Positions 1 to 42,847 of a stretch of DNA of 64,000 bases are shown in pieces (positions within the stretch are counted from its first letter, which is position 1; each line of letters begins with the position of its first letter). Under the pieces are notes generated by a model, which was not told the DNA's origin, made no database searches, and worked only from the letters and a program-made list of their open reading frames with translations. Origin of the DNA: Chrysoperla carnea (taxonomy: Eukaryota; Arthropoda; Insecta; Neuroptera; Chrysopidae); the NCBI RefSeq assembly GCF_905475395.1, contig NC_058339.1:44525172-44589171 (forward strand), written 5' to 3'. Made by a program: the position numbers and the translations under genes.

Positions 1-1113
1 CTTGATATTTTCAATTGAGCACCTCCAGCTCTTACAAATAGTCATGTATGAGTGGTTCATAGAAATAATTATTTCTTACATTTTAGTACAACAAAGGCTC
101 GTCCCTAAAAATATATTTTTTAAATATTTGTTAACTCAGCTCTAGTTTATTGCGTCAGTGCGTCACAAGTAGCCTTCTTTATCTTTCTATACAAACAAAT
201 TCTTATAGCAAATAAGTATTCAAATAATTTTTAATTTCTTATCGGTTTCAAATATTGTCGATACTCTAATAATTATATATCTATCTATAAAATACATGAG
301 GAGACACTTATGAACTTCACTTTATCAAACTTATTCAAATGACACTTTCAAAATAATTGATAACCCAAAAATTTATAAATAAAATAATATTTTTTTCATA
401 AATTTAACATGTATAAGTATTTTGTGGGTATAGTTTTAATATTTAATCGGTTTGATAAGTATAATAATGTCCATGAAATCACATATTAAAGAAAAACTAG
501 GTTAAATCACAAAATATAGTATTTCCTTGTTTAATTTATTACGGAAATCGAAGAATACGTTCGAATCATTTTGTCTTCTCTGTGCTTTTACATCTATTCT
601 TCTAAATTTTTTATATTCATCTACGAAAGTGTTGAGTCAATCCCAAGAGAATCTTTTACCGAAATAAGTATTGTATTTGTAAGGTTATTTTCATTTTTAA
701 ACGATTTCAAAAAGAGGAGGAATTTTTATGTTTGGGTGTATTTTGTTTTTTAATGTATGTTCGATCGATTATACAAATTTTTTTATTTGAATGGAAAATA
801 TACAGGTAGTCCATATTTGTTTCATCAAAATTCATTCAGTAGTTTTTAAGATATAAACAAATGACTTTGTTTATTACATACGAAGTTAAACGTAAACTAG
901 CTTAAAAGGATAAAATAAAAACTTTTTGCGAAAAATTGCGCTTTGAAGTCGACGCTAACCATATCCTTAGCTAAAAATCGATTTCAAAGCGTAATGGCTC
1001 GTAAGGAAATTATTAATTGAAATCAGTACTTTAACATAATTTTTGTGAATTATTTAAGTGTTGGTTCAATTTTTACAAAAGATATTTTAAAGTTATAACT
1101 CAGCTTCTGAAAT

Positions 1114-1237
1114 TGAGGAGCTAATAAATGAAATTATCAGCGGAAAGGTGGTAAAACACATATATGGTATCACAATGGGTTCTATAGCCTAAGTGTGTCC
1201 TTCGTGGACAGCCAATATAACGTAACCTAATCTAACC
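1114..1237 (+). repeat. SINE tail, truncated copy
   Basis: About 120 bp that matches the 3' part of the tRNA-derived SINE at 20101-20371, running from the GAGGAGCTAATAAATG block through a GTGTGTCCTTCGTGGACAGC block to the TAACCTAATC-type end. The tRNA-like head is missing, so this is a 5'-truncated insertion, the usual outcome of LINE-driven retrotransposition. It abuts the foldback at 1239-1350. Confidence 0.7.
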
Positions 1238-1238
1238 A

Positions 1239-1350
1239 ATACCAATTTCGATTGGTGAACAGTTCGGTGTATAGTTACATACATTGACTTACCTATTCAT
1301 GCCGTATGAACTAATCTACACCGAGCTCTACATCAATTGGCATTGGTATC
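1239..1350. mobile_element. Small foldback MITE
   Basis: About 35-bp imperfect inverted arms: ATACCAAT...GGTGTA on the left pairs with the block ending ATTGGTAT on the right, around a core of about 40 bp. There is no coding capacity. It is likely a foldback or MITE; the superfamily is unknown. Confidence 0.6.
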
Positions 1351-2580
1351 AGAAAAAAGATAATTTAATAACGAAAACAATATTATAGGATGGCCTGCAA
1401 AAAACCGTTATGATTAAAAATTGATTAAAATGAATTCAATTATAAATAGCCATGAACACTTTTGATATACAAGCTATCATAGGCGTGATAATCAATCAAT
1501 AAAATTTCATAAAAAATATGTCTCATCTGGCTATCAGATGCGTGAAGGTCGACCTTATACCGTCTCCTCTACTATTAAGGCTATTAAAATTTGAATTATT
1601 TAAGTATTTGTTTATTAAACGGCTCTCATTGAATTTTATTTATTTAGACTCTCTCATTTAGGATAGTTTGTTTCGGCTTTGTCTTGTATACAAGAGCATA
1701 AAATTCTTATGAAGGTATAGGGCTATCGTTTGCCGAATTTTTTAACGCAGTTGTTGGGTTAAAGTGGAACTACTCAAAATTTTTTTATAAAAAACAAAAG
1801 CAGTACGTAGAAAAAATCTACGATACAATTTTTTAATAATAAATTATGTCAATCTATATTTATGAAAAACTAATAAATGAAAATATAAATAGATAAATCG
1901 ATTTCTTATTCATAGAGATATTAGACATGGGGTTTTTATCCTGAAAATATGTGCAAATATTTATTTTATATGGATATTTTATGCAAATTTAAACGGAATT
2001 ATTTGAGGCAAATTTAGTTACTTGTTTGATAAAATAATATTTTATGGTAATTTTAAATTTAGCATATATTTTCAATCAAAGCATGGATATTGTTTATTAC
2101 ATAATTGGCAAAAAATTTGTTAAAACTATCAAAAATCTGATAATGTAATCGTAAACATTGTTTTAGAGAAAATATAAAACTACAGTTATACATTTTTTCT
2201 TTTTCCTGGGAAATGGCTATTGAAAGGGAATGAATGAATGGTATTAGTATTTGCTGATGGCGGAAATTTTTTGTGGGAAAAAATTATTCACTGATGAAGA
2301 AATTTTGCGCTCAGGTTCGTATTCAGCACGTTGAAAATTTAAGCAGTTAACACATGCTTATGGGGCAAAATTTATGTTACCTAGTGTTATTTTTTAACAC
2401 TGGGCAAAAATAGATTCCCTATACTTGCGGACAATAAAATTGCGCCAAAGCTGTATATCGGATATATTCGGTGGCATTAAATACGTATTTTTCAACCACC
2501 TTATATATTTGATATACACAAAGTATCGCATTTTAAATACGAGTAAGACAGTGACAACCTAACCAGTGACAGCCAAAAAT

Positions 2581-2720
2581 AAGAGTAAGACATACAACAT
2601 TTTTTTTCTACCTATCTCATTACTATAAGAGAAACTGGTAGGTAGAAGAGTCATATATCCGCCTCGCTTCCTTCTCTATGAGCAATGCGGACTTGGATAG
2701 AGAGACACACAATAAAGTTT
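2581..2720 (+). repeat. Interspersed repeat, copy 1 (pair with 20737-20885)
   Basis: About 140 bp that recurs in opposite orientation at 20737-20885, including the shared blocks GAGTAAGACA, CTCATTACTAT-AGAGAAACT and ATGAGCAATGCGGACTTGG. It has no coding frame and no clear ends. A dispersed repeat of unknown class. Confidence 0.7.
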
Positions 2721-3189
2721 ATGGCACCCAATAAAGTTATAACAATGGTGACTTCGACTGAAAATAACTCGCCTGGTATAGATGGTATTTCTTGTATGTA
2801 TTGTTGATACAAATGGTACTATTTTAATCAGAAAAGTTTTATAAGTCTATAGTCATTCTATTATAAAAATCATCGTAAAATCATGAACGTAAATTATAAA
2901 TATTACTTCTAGTAACTGTACAAGGATATCATTATGGTTTTATTATAATACCATATCCCATTCATCAGAAGAGCTATTTATACGCACGCATCATTTAATT
3001 TATTGATAGCATGATTTTATTTTAATCGTTTTATTTCTACTTTATTTATGACAGAAAACTGATGAGCAGATAATGAAAGAGTTATTCTTTTTTTTCTAAT
3101 TCTGTTACTCAAGTAATATAAGTTGCAATGTTCTTAAGTTGTAAGGAGTTTTTGATGTATATACTTCATCAGTTTTCGTTCATTTTTAA

Positions 3190-3300
3190 CCTCTGAACTA
3201 AAAAAGGGGTGTTATAAGTTTGATCGCTATGTGTGTGTGTCTGCCTGTCTGTCTGTGAGATAGACTCATAGAGAGTGTGATAAAAAACTATCTAAAATAT
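3190..3300 (+). repeat. Interspersed repeat with GTCT microsatellite
   Basis: The block GGGGTGTTATAAGTTTGA followed by CGCTATGTGT and a (GT)n/(CTGT)n tract reappears reverse-complemented inside the MITE at 17920-18369 (near 18245-18330). This looks like a second microsatellite-associated repeat family, distinct from the 540-bp element. Confidence 0.55.
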
Positions 3301-4818
3301 TTTGGCAATCTTGTAGTTTATAATAATACCATAAAAATATAAGGTTGTCGATGATGTAAAAAAAAATTTTAATTTAATTATGAGTTCACCGAAGATATTA
3401 TCAAATGATTCAAGAAATGCCTGCTATTACTACATTCCAGAAATGCCACTGCTATTACTACCAAAATCAAATTAAATAGTCTCGATTGTAATCGATAGGT
3501 ATAACTGTTTTATTTATTTAAAATTAAAACTTTACAGACTTTATTGACATTATTTTCAGACGGCAGATTAATTATTTTTAAAAAACACAACTATGGTAAT
3601 TTTTAAAATAAATAATGATTTCATTGTTTTTTAAAACATTATATTACAAAAAAAAAAACCGAATATAAAATTTATAGGCTCTAAATTACCAAGAATAGTT
3701 ATAAAACTTATTTTTACATTCTTACTACATCGAAAATTTTTAACCACAATTATAATTCCCACTTTTATTAATCATTGTTTTCCTTAAAAAAATTTCATTT
3801 TTTAACAATTATTGATATAAGAATTTATAAAAAATTAAAAAATCTATGAAAATAGGTATCTTTTTAAGCCATATAAAAAATTAACTTTTTACACGCTTAT
3901 ATGAAATAAATTTCGATTTTTGCCCCAATTTCTTAGCTCAATTTTTTTGTATTATATATAAAAATATTTCGACTACCAAGTAGTCATCATCAGTATGAAT
4001 TAGCTAATCGTAATTATTCTTATTTTAAACTATAATTTATTATAAGTTTAATAAATTATTTTGAATACATTAAAAATATTATTCAAATTATTTATCTTTC
4101 AAGTCGAACGTGCGAACGTGGTCGGTATAGTAGCATTAAGCACGTTAGATGCATTAGTTACGCATACTGAATTATATTACGTATTCTAAAGATAAATGTA
4201 GAGATCAAAACCATAAATTTTTAATTTTACCTCTATGTACACACATTAACAAACCAAATACGCTAATAATACAGTAATATCGTCGGTAAAATAGTGAGCT
4301 TGTACTAAGTAGAAGACTAAGGAAATTTAATGCGGGGTTGGAGTATTGCCTAAAACATTTCACTCATTGGTTTGTGCCTGTTTAAGTGCCAAGGTATTTG
4401 TTAATAAAAAGAAATCTAACTTGAAATTCAGGCTATAGAATTTATATACATAAGACCTTCGACAGGCCTCTAAAAGAGACTTTAATGGTTGACATCTAAA
4501 CGGTATTATTTTCGAAACATAAATGAAATAAAATCGCCTTTCATTTCAGGTAAAAGTTTCGGTTGTCTCTTACAAAAAAATTAGACTCATTCATATACAA
4601 AATCTCAAAAAACAAATGGCTCAAAAATATGACAAATACTCTATAATCATTAATTATTTCATACTTTCACAATGAATCAGTTTGTTTCTTGTTTTATTCA
4701 ATGTGTGAAATAACAATTACAAATGTATTTTCAGTATTTCCGAAAACTATTAATTCTCACATTTGAAACTTTAAACATTCACACTTACAAGTTTTTATAC
4801 AAATGCCAAGTTTATTTA

Positions 4819-5175
4819 AAACAAGTGAAAACAAACAATTGACTGAGTTAATTGTTGAAATACCTCGCATAGACAGTGTTGATTACTCTATCACATTACA
4901 CATATATACATGTCACACATACATAACTGATATTCCCATATAAAACATACTATGAAATTTACGTCTAATTTGCGCCCTCACGGGTAAACAGTGATGTTTA
5001 CGAAAAAATGTTTCAAACAAAAGTTGGTTATTTCTTTATAAGGAATATTTTTTACATTTAAACTTTTATTCTATCTCTAACGGTTTACAAGATGGGTCCT
5101 ACGGACCCAAGACCAATTGACCTATGTTGCTCATTTACGAACTCGACTTACTCACTTTTTACGTCCTACGTTTTA
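4819..5175 (-). mobile_element. MINE/Helentron-like element, copy 1 (partial)
   Basis: Reads on the plus strand from the 3'-terminal ACAAGTGAAAACAAACAATT inwards, through the conserved GTAAACAGTGATGTTTAC hairpin, to about the centre of the element, where it stops. The 5' half with the GTCY tract is missing. It lies in inverted orientation to the next copy, 340 bp away. The family is described at 62608-63146. Confidence 0.75.
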
Positions 5176-5517
5176 AAAATCAGCAAATTTTCGCAGTTTC
5201 TTTTGGGAAGAAATGTACTTCATTTCTACGTAATTTATTAATTAATAAAAAAAATATCTAAAATGCAGTCTTGATATGCAACTTTTTAGAGACCTATTTA
5301 ATATTTAGATTTTCCCGCTTTCCGTAATATTTCCCGATCAATCAATCAATTAAAAATCAAATGTATGTATATTTCTCGGTTCATTTCGTTTTTTTGTTTG
5401 TTGCTAGAACATCTGAATATGTTTTAAATACATTACAAATGGTGGATGTTCAACCAAACGATACTTCATATAAATTATTGATATGATTTGCAAATTTACC
5501 TGCACTTCCACCATTTT

Positions 5518-5942
5518 TATACCATGTATATGAAATATACCAAGGTATACTAAGTTTAGTCCCAAGTTTGTAACGCTTAAAAATATTGATGCTATGATCA
5601 AAATTTTGGTATAGGTGTTCGTAGAATCACCTAATTAATCCATTTCCGGTTGTCTGTCTGTCTGTCGTCTGTCCGTCTGTCATCACGATTACTCAAAAAC
5701 AAAAAGAGATATCAAGCTGAAATTTTTATAGCGTGTATAGGACGTAAAAAGTGAGATAAAGATCGTAAATGAGCAACATTGGTCAATTAGGTCTTGTAAA
5801 CCGTTAGAGATAGAACAAAAGTTTAAAAATAAACATCACTATTTACCCGTGAAAGCGCAAATTATGCGCAAATCGTATGGTATGTATTATGTGGGAATAT
5901 AACAATTAACTCAGTCAATTGTTTGTTTTCATTTGTTTATTA
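5518..5942 (+). mobile_element. MINE/Helentron-like element, copy 2
   Basis: Both ends are present, TATACCATGTATA to CA(T)TTGTT, with the GTCTGTCTGTC tract at about 5650-5680. Internal deletions shorten it to about 425 bp. Insertion appears to be between T residues (TTTT|TATACC and TTGTT|TATT). Confidence 0.8.
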
Positions 5943-6824
5943 ATATTTTATTTTCAGTTATTTATAAAATACTTGGTAATTAAAATGTATTCGGTAATTA
6001 AAACGCTTTTCTAATCATCGAGTGATAATATTATGCAGACATTAAACAATAAAATTTAGGTTTTCAAGCTTAATGAAAAGATTTTCTCAAAAGAAGTGAT
6101 ATTTATCACTCCCTATTAATACCGATATGCCTTATGTGTATACCAGAATAAAAAACAACAAGTATTTAAAAATCTTAAATTTAAGAAAAATTAATAAAAG
6201 TAAATCAAATAAAAAAAATATGAATGAAAATAATTTCAATAATTTTAAAAACAGGAAGAATTATTAATGATAAAATAATGAAATTACGATAAATATTTAA
6301 TGTAATAAGTAATACATTTTAAACTAATCATTTTGTAAATAAAATAAAGTTGTTTATTTATAAGACTTTTTTGATTATACTATAAAACTACTTTTTTATC
6401 TTACTTAGTAAAATATTATCACATATTATATATTTTTTTATTTTAGGCAAGGCATCAAATATTATACACTTGATAACGCAATAAAAGTATGTCTCCAATT
6501 ACAAATCTCAATGATAAATTAAAAATTTTGAGTGTATAATATAAGTTAATAATAATATCTAGTAGTTAGGAGTATTGTTGAATCAGAAAATATGCACATA
6601 GTATAGTCATATACATTTATTATGCAGGAGTGAGTGAATAAGCATTATAGGAAAACATGTGACTAAAACTATTGTAAGTAAAGATATTTCGGCAGTCGAT
6701 ATTGGCATAGGAGCAAGAAACATAGATATCTATTAAAATATTTATATACATAAACTATGATACTAAATAAATTTAAATGAAAAAATCAATTTATATGTTT
6801 AAATATAAAAAATTGACAACATAC

Positions 6825-6918
6825 CGTTAATTAAAGGATAATTATTACCAGCCTGACCCAATAATGTTTTGAGCCCACTTTCAAATATAATTGGTGATAT
6901 TCTATCTCTGTCATTCAT
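6825..6918 (-). CDS. Candidate first coding exon of an unidentified minus-strand gene
   Basis: On the minus strand an ATG at 6918-6916 opens a 31-codon frame beginning MNDRDRISPIIFESG and continuing LKTLLGQAGNNYPLIN. It ends in phase 1 at a good splice donor (G|GTATGT at 6824-6819). An in-frame TAG lies about 33 nt upstream of the ATG, so no earlier start is possible on this exon. Codon choice and the balanced residue composition look coding, unlike the surrounding A+T-rich DNA. I do not recognise the family and found no second exon in the 6.8 kb to the window edge. The promoter would lie at about 6920-7240, facing away from the ANKRD11-type gene. The case rests on one short frame plus a donor. 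Confidence 0.45.
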
Positions 6919-8007
6919 TATTTTCACTTGTATCAATAATATAAAGTCCTATTACAATATCACAGAGCAACAAACACTTACAAACACTAAATTAAATGGC
7001 TAAATTGATAAATAACACTAAAAAATATAAATATAATAGCACTAGAATAGCACCTTATTTTATCACTATAATTTATTATTACGGCCGCAAACGGGCTCAG
7101 AGGCAATAATATAAATATCACACTGTACAACACAGAAAATTGTGTTCTTTAACACGAGGTACGATGCTTCGTCCGAATCAATCTAAAATTGTACACAGCG
7201 ATGTGACTGCTACCTTACGTTTCAATTTTTAACTAGTTAATGTCAAAGTCCAAGGTTCATGTATATGGTTGATTGGCGCTGTAGTCTAGACTTTTACATA
7301 GGACATTTTAGGCAAATTCCATTCATATTTTCAACTGGTTTTTATTTTACTTTGAATTATTCATTCTTCTAATATTGTGTATTCAACTATTTTATAATTG
7401 GTTTAATTAATTATATGTTTTGAATACTTAGAATAAGAATACAAATAATAGATCTAACTATTTAAAAAAATAATAGACATAACTAATAATTGGTTTTCTA
7501 TAGCATAATTAGTTATTATTTTTACTTATTAATTTTATCGTAAAAATAGAAAATGGACTTATCTGACCAAAAAATAATTAAATTATTTTGACTATAAATT
7601 GAAAAAATATTTTAGATGTATATCTTATATCATGAAAAATATTGTATAAAATATTTATGAAATTCATATTAAGCGCATTTACAACAATGTTATCAACAAT
7701 GTATATGAATTTGGCGCGCAAATAACACCTGATACTTCATGTCGGTAATGTAGAGATTATCGATAGGAATGAAATAGTTTTTCAAATAAAAATTAACACG
7801 TTAAAACAAACAAAGTTATTTTATCTGGTATGATGCATTATTTCTTACCATTAATTTAATAATAGTAATTCAATATTTGTTGAGTATATTAATTTTTTAC
7901 GTATTTATAACCCTATATAAAGAATTTATTTTATTATCAGTAATCATTTTATTTGAGGTTATGTGACATATTTTCTTTTTGATTTGACATTTCTAGCGGG
8001 AAATTTT

Positions 8008-8032
<25 letters not shown>
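6919..8032. promoter_or_regulatory. Putative divergent promoter region
   Basis: About 1.1 kb between the candidate minus-strand exon and the ANKRD11-type start codon. A less A+T-rich patch with several CpGs at about 7080-7240 (ACGGCCGC, ACGATGC, GTCCG) is the best guess for a minus-side core promoter. The plus-side 5' leader probably lies within about 7940-8032. No TATA box could be assigned with confidence in this background. Confidence 0.35.
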
Positions 8033-37652
<29,620 letters not shown>

Positions 37653-37895
37653 AAAATGTCTGTGTAAAGACATGCTTAAATTTCTTGAAAAATTTTAAGA
37701 AAACGATATATTAATTTTATCGTAAATATGTTTTATTTTTTGTTTAAACTTTTAATTTTATATAATTTTAATAACACTGTGTAACAAAATATTCAATTTG
37801 TATAAAATATATTTTTTTTAATTAAAAAAAAAAAAAAAACGATAAGTTGTAAACGACAAATGTACATATAACAATATTATAATTATGAATAAAAT
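37653..37895 (+). terminator. 3' UTR and poly(A) signal of the ANKRD11-type gene
   Basis: T-rich trailer with an A15-like run at about 37824-37840 and an AATAAA at 37888-37893. Which site is used cannot be decided from sequence. Confidence 0.45.
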
Positions 37896-37907
37896 CGTAA
37901 ATAATGA

Positions 37908-38470
37908 TTGGGCTGAGTTAATTGTTGAAATACCCGGTATAGATAGTGTTGAATATCAGACCTTGGATTGTTTTATAAATTAGAAGGTAAGTTAAAAAAT
38001 TGGTGACTTTCTGGCCGCCCTTTCGAAATTTCGAAAGTTTTCTATTTGCTTCCCTTCATATTATCCGTCAGGTTTGGTATGAAATTAGAATCAATAGACT
38101 AAATATTAGAAGCTACCTACTCACATTTAAAATTTGGTTATTTTTCTTACGGTTTACAAAGTGAAGGCCCAATTTGCCTATGTTACTCATTTATGGACTA
38201 AAACGTGGCAATACAGGCAACAGAAATTGAGGCGCAAAATTTTACGAAAGGACACTACACGGGGAGCACCAAGTTCATTAACGAAGACTAAAAAAACGTT
38301 TCTAGGTATATATTTTAAGTCGCAATCTAAATACTGGTGGCTGTACCTTCGTTACGGCCCTGCTGAAACTTACTTTTTATGTCCTAAGCACGCTATAAAA
38401 ATTTTTGCTAAATATCTTTTTTCATTTATGAGTTGTGCTATCAGACGGACGGATAAACGAAAATGGACTA
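37908..38470 (-). mobile_element. MINE/Helentron-like element, copy 9 (decayed, interrupted)
   Basis: Pieces of the family in order: the GAGTTAATTGTTGAAATACC block at 37915-37950, the GTTTACAAAGTG...CCTATGTTACTCATTTA block at 38150-38195, then TTTTTATGTCCTAAGCACGC to AAAATGGACTA at 38375-38470, separated by unrelated DNA. It fills the gap between the two genes; the 135-codon frame over it is spurious. Confidence 0.6.
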
Positions 38471-39142
38471 TCGCTTATCGAAAATTACAACCTTTGTCCA
38501 TGGTTCATCTGAACTCTCTGGAGCAAATATCGCAGTATTAAAAATCCGAATGGTAATCCCAAGAAAATCCAAATGGCTTTTAGTATGGTATCTCTGCAAA
38601 ATTGGAAAAAAAAAATTATGTTATAAGATTGGAAATTAATTTTTCTCTTTAACGCCATCAAGTAAAAATTTATCATTTTTTATGCCAACCCAATTTATAT
38701 TACATTTTAATGAAATGTTTAGTGAAACTCATTAGTTTTTGGGTCTAGATTTGACTTCTGTTAAAAACTGGCTCCGGAATGATTTCCTTTTCGAAACAAA
38801 ATGGTGGTTAAATTCAATATACAAAATGGCGACTTCAATCCACAGTATTTTTCAATCAGAATTACCTCGAAAACCTATTTTTAGTTTAGGAAGCTTAAAT
38901 ATTAAATAAAAGTCGATATTTAAAATGTTTTATTGATCCAAAAGTCACTTTTAAATCTATTTTATCGAATTATTTTAATTTTTTTGTGTTTTTTTGTTTT
39001 GATGGTTTCCACAGTTGGTAACAGTGCTTTAGCGCACGTTTTAGTGTTTATGTCATATTTCAAATTTAAAATGTCAATGGTGTCACTTTATCGTAGTTTA
39101 AATGTTATTTTAAATCGATGGATCGAAATATATTAAAGTGAT

Positions 39143-39256
39143 ATGAATTTTGAACAAACAAACAAAAATGGATCAACCACCGTCTCCAGTATTAGTGTCA
39201 AAACTATCACGATCTCTACAAGCCCGAAAAAGAAAACAGAAGTCGCATGTTGTTAA
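39143..39256 (+). promoter_or_regulatory. uORF overlapping the BRCA2 start
   Basis: ATG at 39143 opens a 37-codon frame offset from the BRCA2 ATG at 39168 and runs well past it to a TAA. If it is in the mRNA, leaky scanning would be needed to start BRCA2. Transcript start unknown. Confidence 0.35.
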
Positions 39257-42200
39257 AAACAAAAGCAGTAATCATTTAGACAATGTAATAGAAAAAATTG
39301 AGGACAATAATGACATTATTACAAACACTGTAAAAGAAATTGAAAATTGTTTACAACTTGTCAAATCAACTGAGTCACAATTTACAATAAGCGATGCAGA
39401 AATTTTAAATAATAATTTAGATAATCGTATAAACACTTTACATGAAATTCAGAATGTAATTGAAAGGGAAAATGACATATTAGACATTTCTCTTGCGGAA
39501 CAAAATAATGTTTTAAACTACGTGCAACCTTCGAAATCACACAAAGAAGAGAGAAGCAAGAAAACCAATTCTTTTAATGTTCGTAACGTTGCTTCAACAT
39601 CTAAAGAAGAACAAAACGCTTGCACGAATGTTTCCACGGAGGTAACTCAATATTCAAATTCGATAATAGAAAATCAAAATTTATTGTCAACAAAAAATTC
39701 TATTTGTGTGGAGAATGATATGCTTATAGATGATTGCACATCGGATCAAGATCTGTTAGACGACGGAAATGATAGTCGAATTTCGAATTTAGTAAATACT
39801 ATAATATCGGGAACAAAAGTTTACAGTAGTACACCGGTTCAAGAAAAATTCCAAAAAAAATCAAGTCCAAAATTAAATACGTCATACAGACCTAAAAGTA
39901 TAAATATTTCAGAAGATTGTTTAAAATCAGCTTCAAAATTGTTTGAAGATATGTTCGAATCACCCATTATTGAAACTTCAAAAGCTGAATTTAGAAAAAA
40001 TGTCAATAAAAAATCATTAAACTTTACGAAATCGGAAATGGATGAAAATTTTAGTTTTCATTCAGATATTACGGATACCCAAATGAACCAAATTGTTGAT
40101 GAAGTAATTGTGGTACCTAAAACTAAAAAAATTGTAGAAGATTGTTTCAATGGATTTGAAAGTAATTCTATAAACAATAGTCAAGAAGCTAAAGAAAATT
40201 GGGATAGTCATTTACATCAATGGAGGAGAGAATTTTTAGATTTGTCTGAAAACTCAAAATTAGATTTTAAAGGATTTCATAAAGTGGATAATTGTCATAA
40301 AATTTTAGATAAATTAAATTTAGAAATTGAAAGGCTTAAAAATACTTTTCCTAAAATTCAAAGTAATAAATTAAAACGATTTCAGCAAGATGAACTTATT
40401 TCGGATAAATTTATAAAAAAGTATCGGTACGATTCATGTAACGATACTTCAACTTCAAAAGATAAGAATGTATTCGATTTAGAATTTCATTCAGCTTCGA
40501 ATAAGCCAATTGAAATAAAAAATACGGATTTATCGAAAGTTAAAATATTTGACGATTTAGACGATTACAGAATATTATTAAGTGATGATACTAAACTGAG
40601 TAAAAAAGCATCTAAAATTCCTTTAAAAAGTGACTCTAACATTGGCAGGAAATTTGAGGAAGTTTTAAAAAATCCTAAAATTAGTGAACCATCATTTTGT
40701 ACTTCACCATCGGAATTTTCTAAACAAAAAATTAAATCAAAATTAAGTAGAATGGAAAAACATGAGTTAACATTACAGAATCTCACTGAAATGGAAAAAT
40801 CATTTAAGGCAGCTGAAAATGTATTTGCATTTAATGCTGATTCAAATTATAAAAATAAAAAAACCGATACCTCAAAAGCCTTTTTCGAGTTACACGAATC
40901 ATTTAATACTTCCGGTAAAAATAAGGGCGACGCTTTGTATGAATCTCTTGATGAAGAATCAAAGATATTTTCAATGAAGGCGAATAATTTAGGTTTTCAG
41001 GCAGCATTTAATAAACAAGTTAACTTTAATGATAATAATTCGTTGCGTAAAGTACAAATTTTATGTAAGGATGTCGATGAAAGCAACTCAGATTCAGAAA
41101 GTTCTTCAAAAAAGAAACTACTATCAGAGAGTGACGTAAACGAGGAGATTTGCTTTCGAACAGCTTCCAATAAAAAATGTAAAATTAATGAAGATGTATT
41201 GCGTAATGTTGATATTTTATTTAAGGATATAAATGAATTTTCAACTGATAATACTGAACCAAATAGTAGCTCTAAAACTACGCATACATCTTCAAAAATA
41301 GGTACTTCCTCAAATAATTCTTTAAATTTTGAAAAAAGAACTGTAAAATCTAATAAATCTTTGTCTACATTTCTTCCCGATAAAGATAATACATTTGAAA
41401 ATTCTCACATCCTTCAAGTAAAAAATCAAAATTTTGGTTTTCAAACAGCGTCTCATAAAGCAATAAAAACCAATGACAAATCATTAAAAACAGCTCAAAT
41501 GTTGTTTAAAGATCTCGAGAGCAATGATACGATAGCAGTATCCAATGATTCCCGTGAAAATGATATTATTAAAAAATCTGAGGCTTGTAGTAATTTTGGA
41601 TTTTCTACAGCATCAAATAAAAAACTGGAAGCTAAAAATGAAAAAGCATTAGAAAAAGCAGAAAATCTTTTTAAAGACCTCGATGCTGATATAAATGCAT
41701 ATGAGGGTCCTAAACGTAATTCGGCAAAACAAATAACATCTTGTAACATAATAAAGACAGATGAGAAGTCCTTAGAAATAGCTAAAAATTTGTTTAAAGA
41801 TATCGAAAATGATGGTACGACAAATATTACTTCAAAAAAAATTTCCATAAGTGCATCTGATAAAGAAAACTCCAATCTTTTTAAAAAACCATCTTGTAAT
41901 AATTTTGGATTTGCTACTGCATCAAATAAAACACTAGAAATTTTAAAAGAAAATGCTTTAGAAAAAGCAGAAAATCTTTTTAAAGATATTGATGAAAATA
42001 TAAATTCACGCGAAGGTTCTATGGGTAATTTGGAAAAACAACCAAAATTACCATCGATTTCCGGGAATATTAAGACTGATTCAATGAGTAAAGCTTGTAA
42101 TCTGTTTAAGGATATCTTCGAAGAATTTTCTGATATAGCTAGTGATAAGAATGAATTCGAGTTAAATACAAACTTAACAAACTTAGGTAAACCGTCGGCT

Positions 42201-42847
42201 AATGATAAAAACGTGAAGCAAAATATAAACTATGGTACGAATTATAAAGAAAACAAAGAAATTTATGACGAATTGGAAAATGCAGTAATGTGTTTTGAAA
42301 ATATGGATGAAACTTTTAAAATACCTGCATCTCATGAAATTGAAAAATTAAATCCACAATTAGAAAACAAAGAGATGGAACAATTATTAGAAAACGATAA
42401 CGAACAATTCCTTGATATGAATGAAAATCAAACGGAAGAAATGGATAATATGTCTTCAAAATTTTCAACAGAAGATAAAAAATCAGAGTACAGTGATCTC
42501 GATGAAACATTAATTGAAGATACGGATGATTTTACGGACGCAGGGAGTGTTGGAAGTAAATCAGATTTAGATAACGTCGTTTTATGGAAAGATATAATTA
42601 ATTCAAAACAATTTGATTTTAATATGGGCGAAATAAAACCTGGTTTGGGTGCAATATTATCAAAACAAAATTATTTAAATGAACCATGCATTTCTTTACG
42701 TCAACCTAATTCTAGCGATCTGAAACAATTGGACACAGAAGTAAAAAGACAAATCACAGATTTGAATATGTTAATGTCATTATTAGAAAAAAAGAAAACT
42801 CATATCGAAAATTTGATGAATTGTGATTCGAAAAATCAGTCAGTCAG
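39168..42847 (+). CDS. BRCA2: BRCA2 exon 1 (BRC-repeat exon)
   Basis: 3680 nt, unusually long, encoding residues 1-1226. Lys/Asn/Ser/Glu-rich, largely disordered, with all BRC repeats. Ends GTC AG|GTAAAC, phase 2. A large exon for the BRC region is also the human arrangement (exon 11). A contrary-strand frame of up to 126 codons within it is a shadow. Confidence 0.95.

Larger units (their letters stand above)
1..6824. other. Gene-poor, repeat-bearing left flank
   Basis: I see no convincing coding exon here on either strand; the DNA is very A+T rich with frequent stops. Recognisable content is a SINE tail, a small foldback, a repeat shared with 20.7 kb, a (GT/CTGT)-bearing repeat near 3.2 kb, and two copies of the MINE-like element. 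If the minus-strand exon at 6825-6918 is real, this stretch would be its first intron, at least 6.8 kb long. Confidence 0.6.

Noticed and set aside
38134..38541. 135-codon open frame between the two genes
   Set aside because: Lies over decayed pieces of the MINE-like element.
41495..41875. 126-codon minus-strand frame
   Set aside because: Shadow of the BRCA2 BRC-repeat exon.
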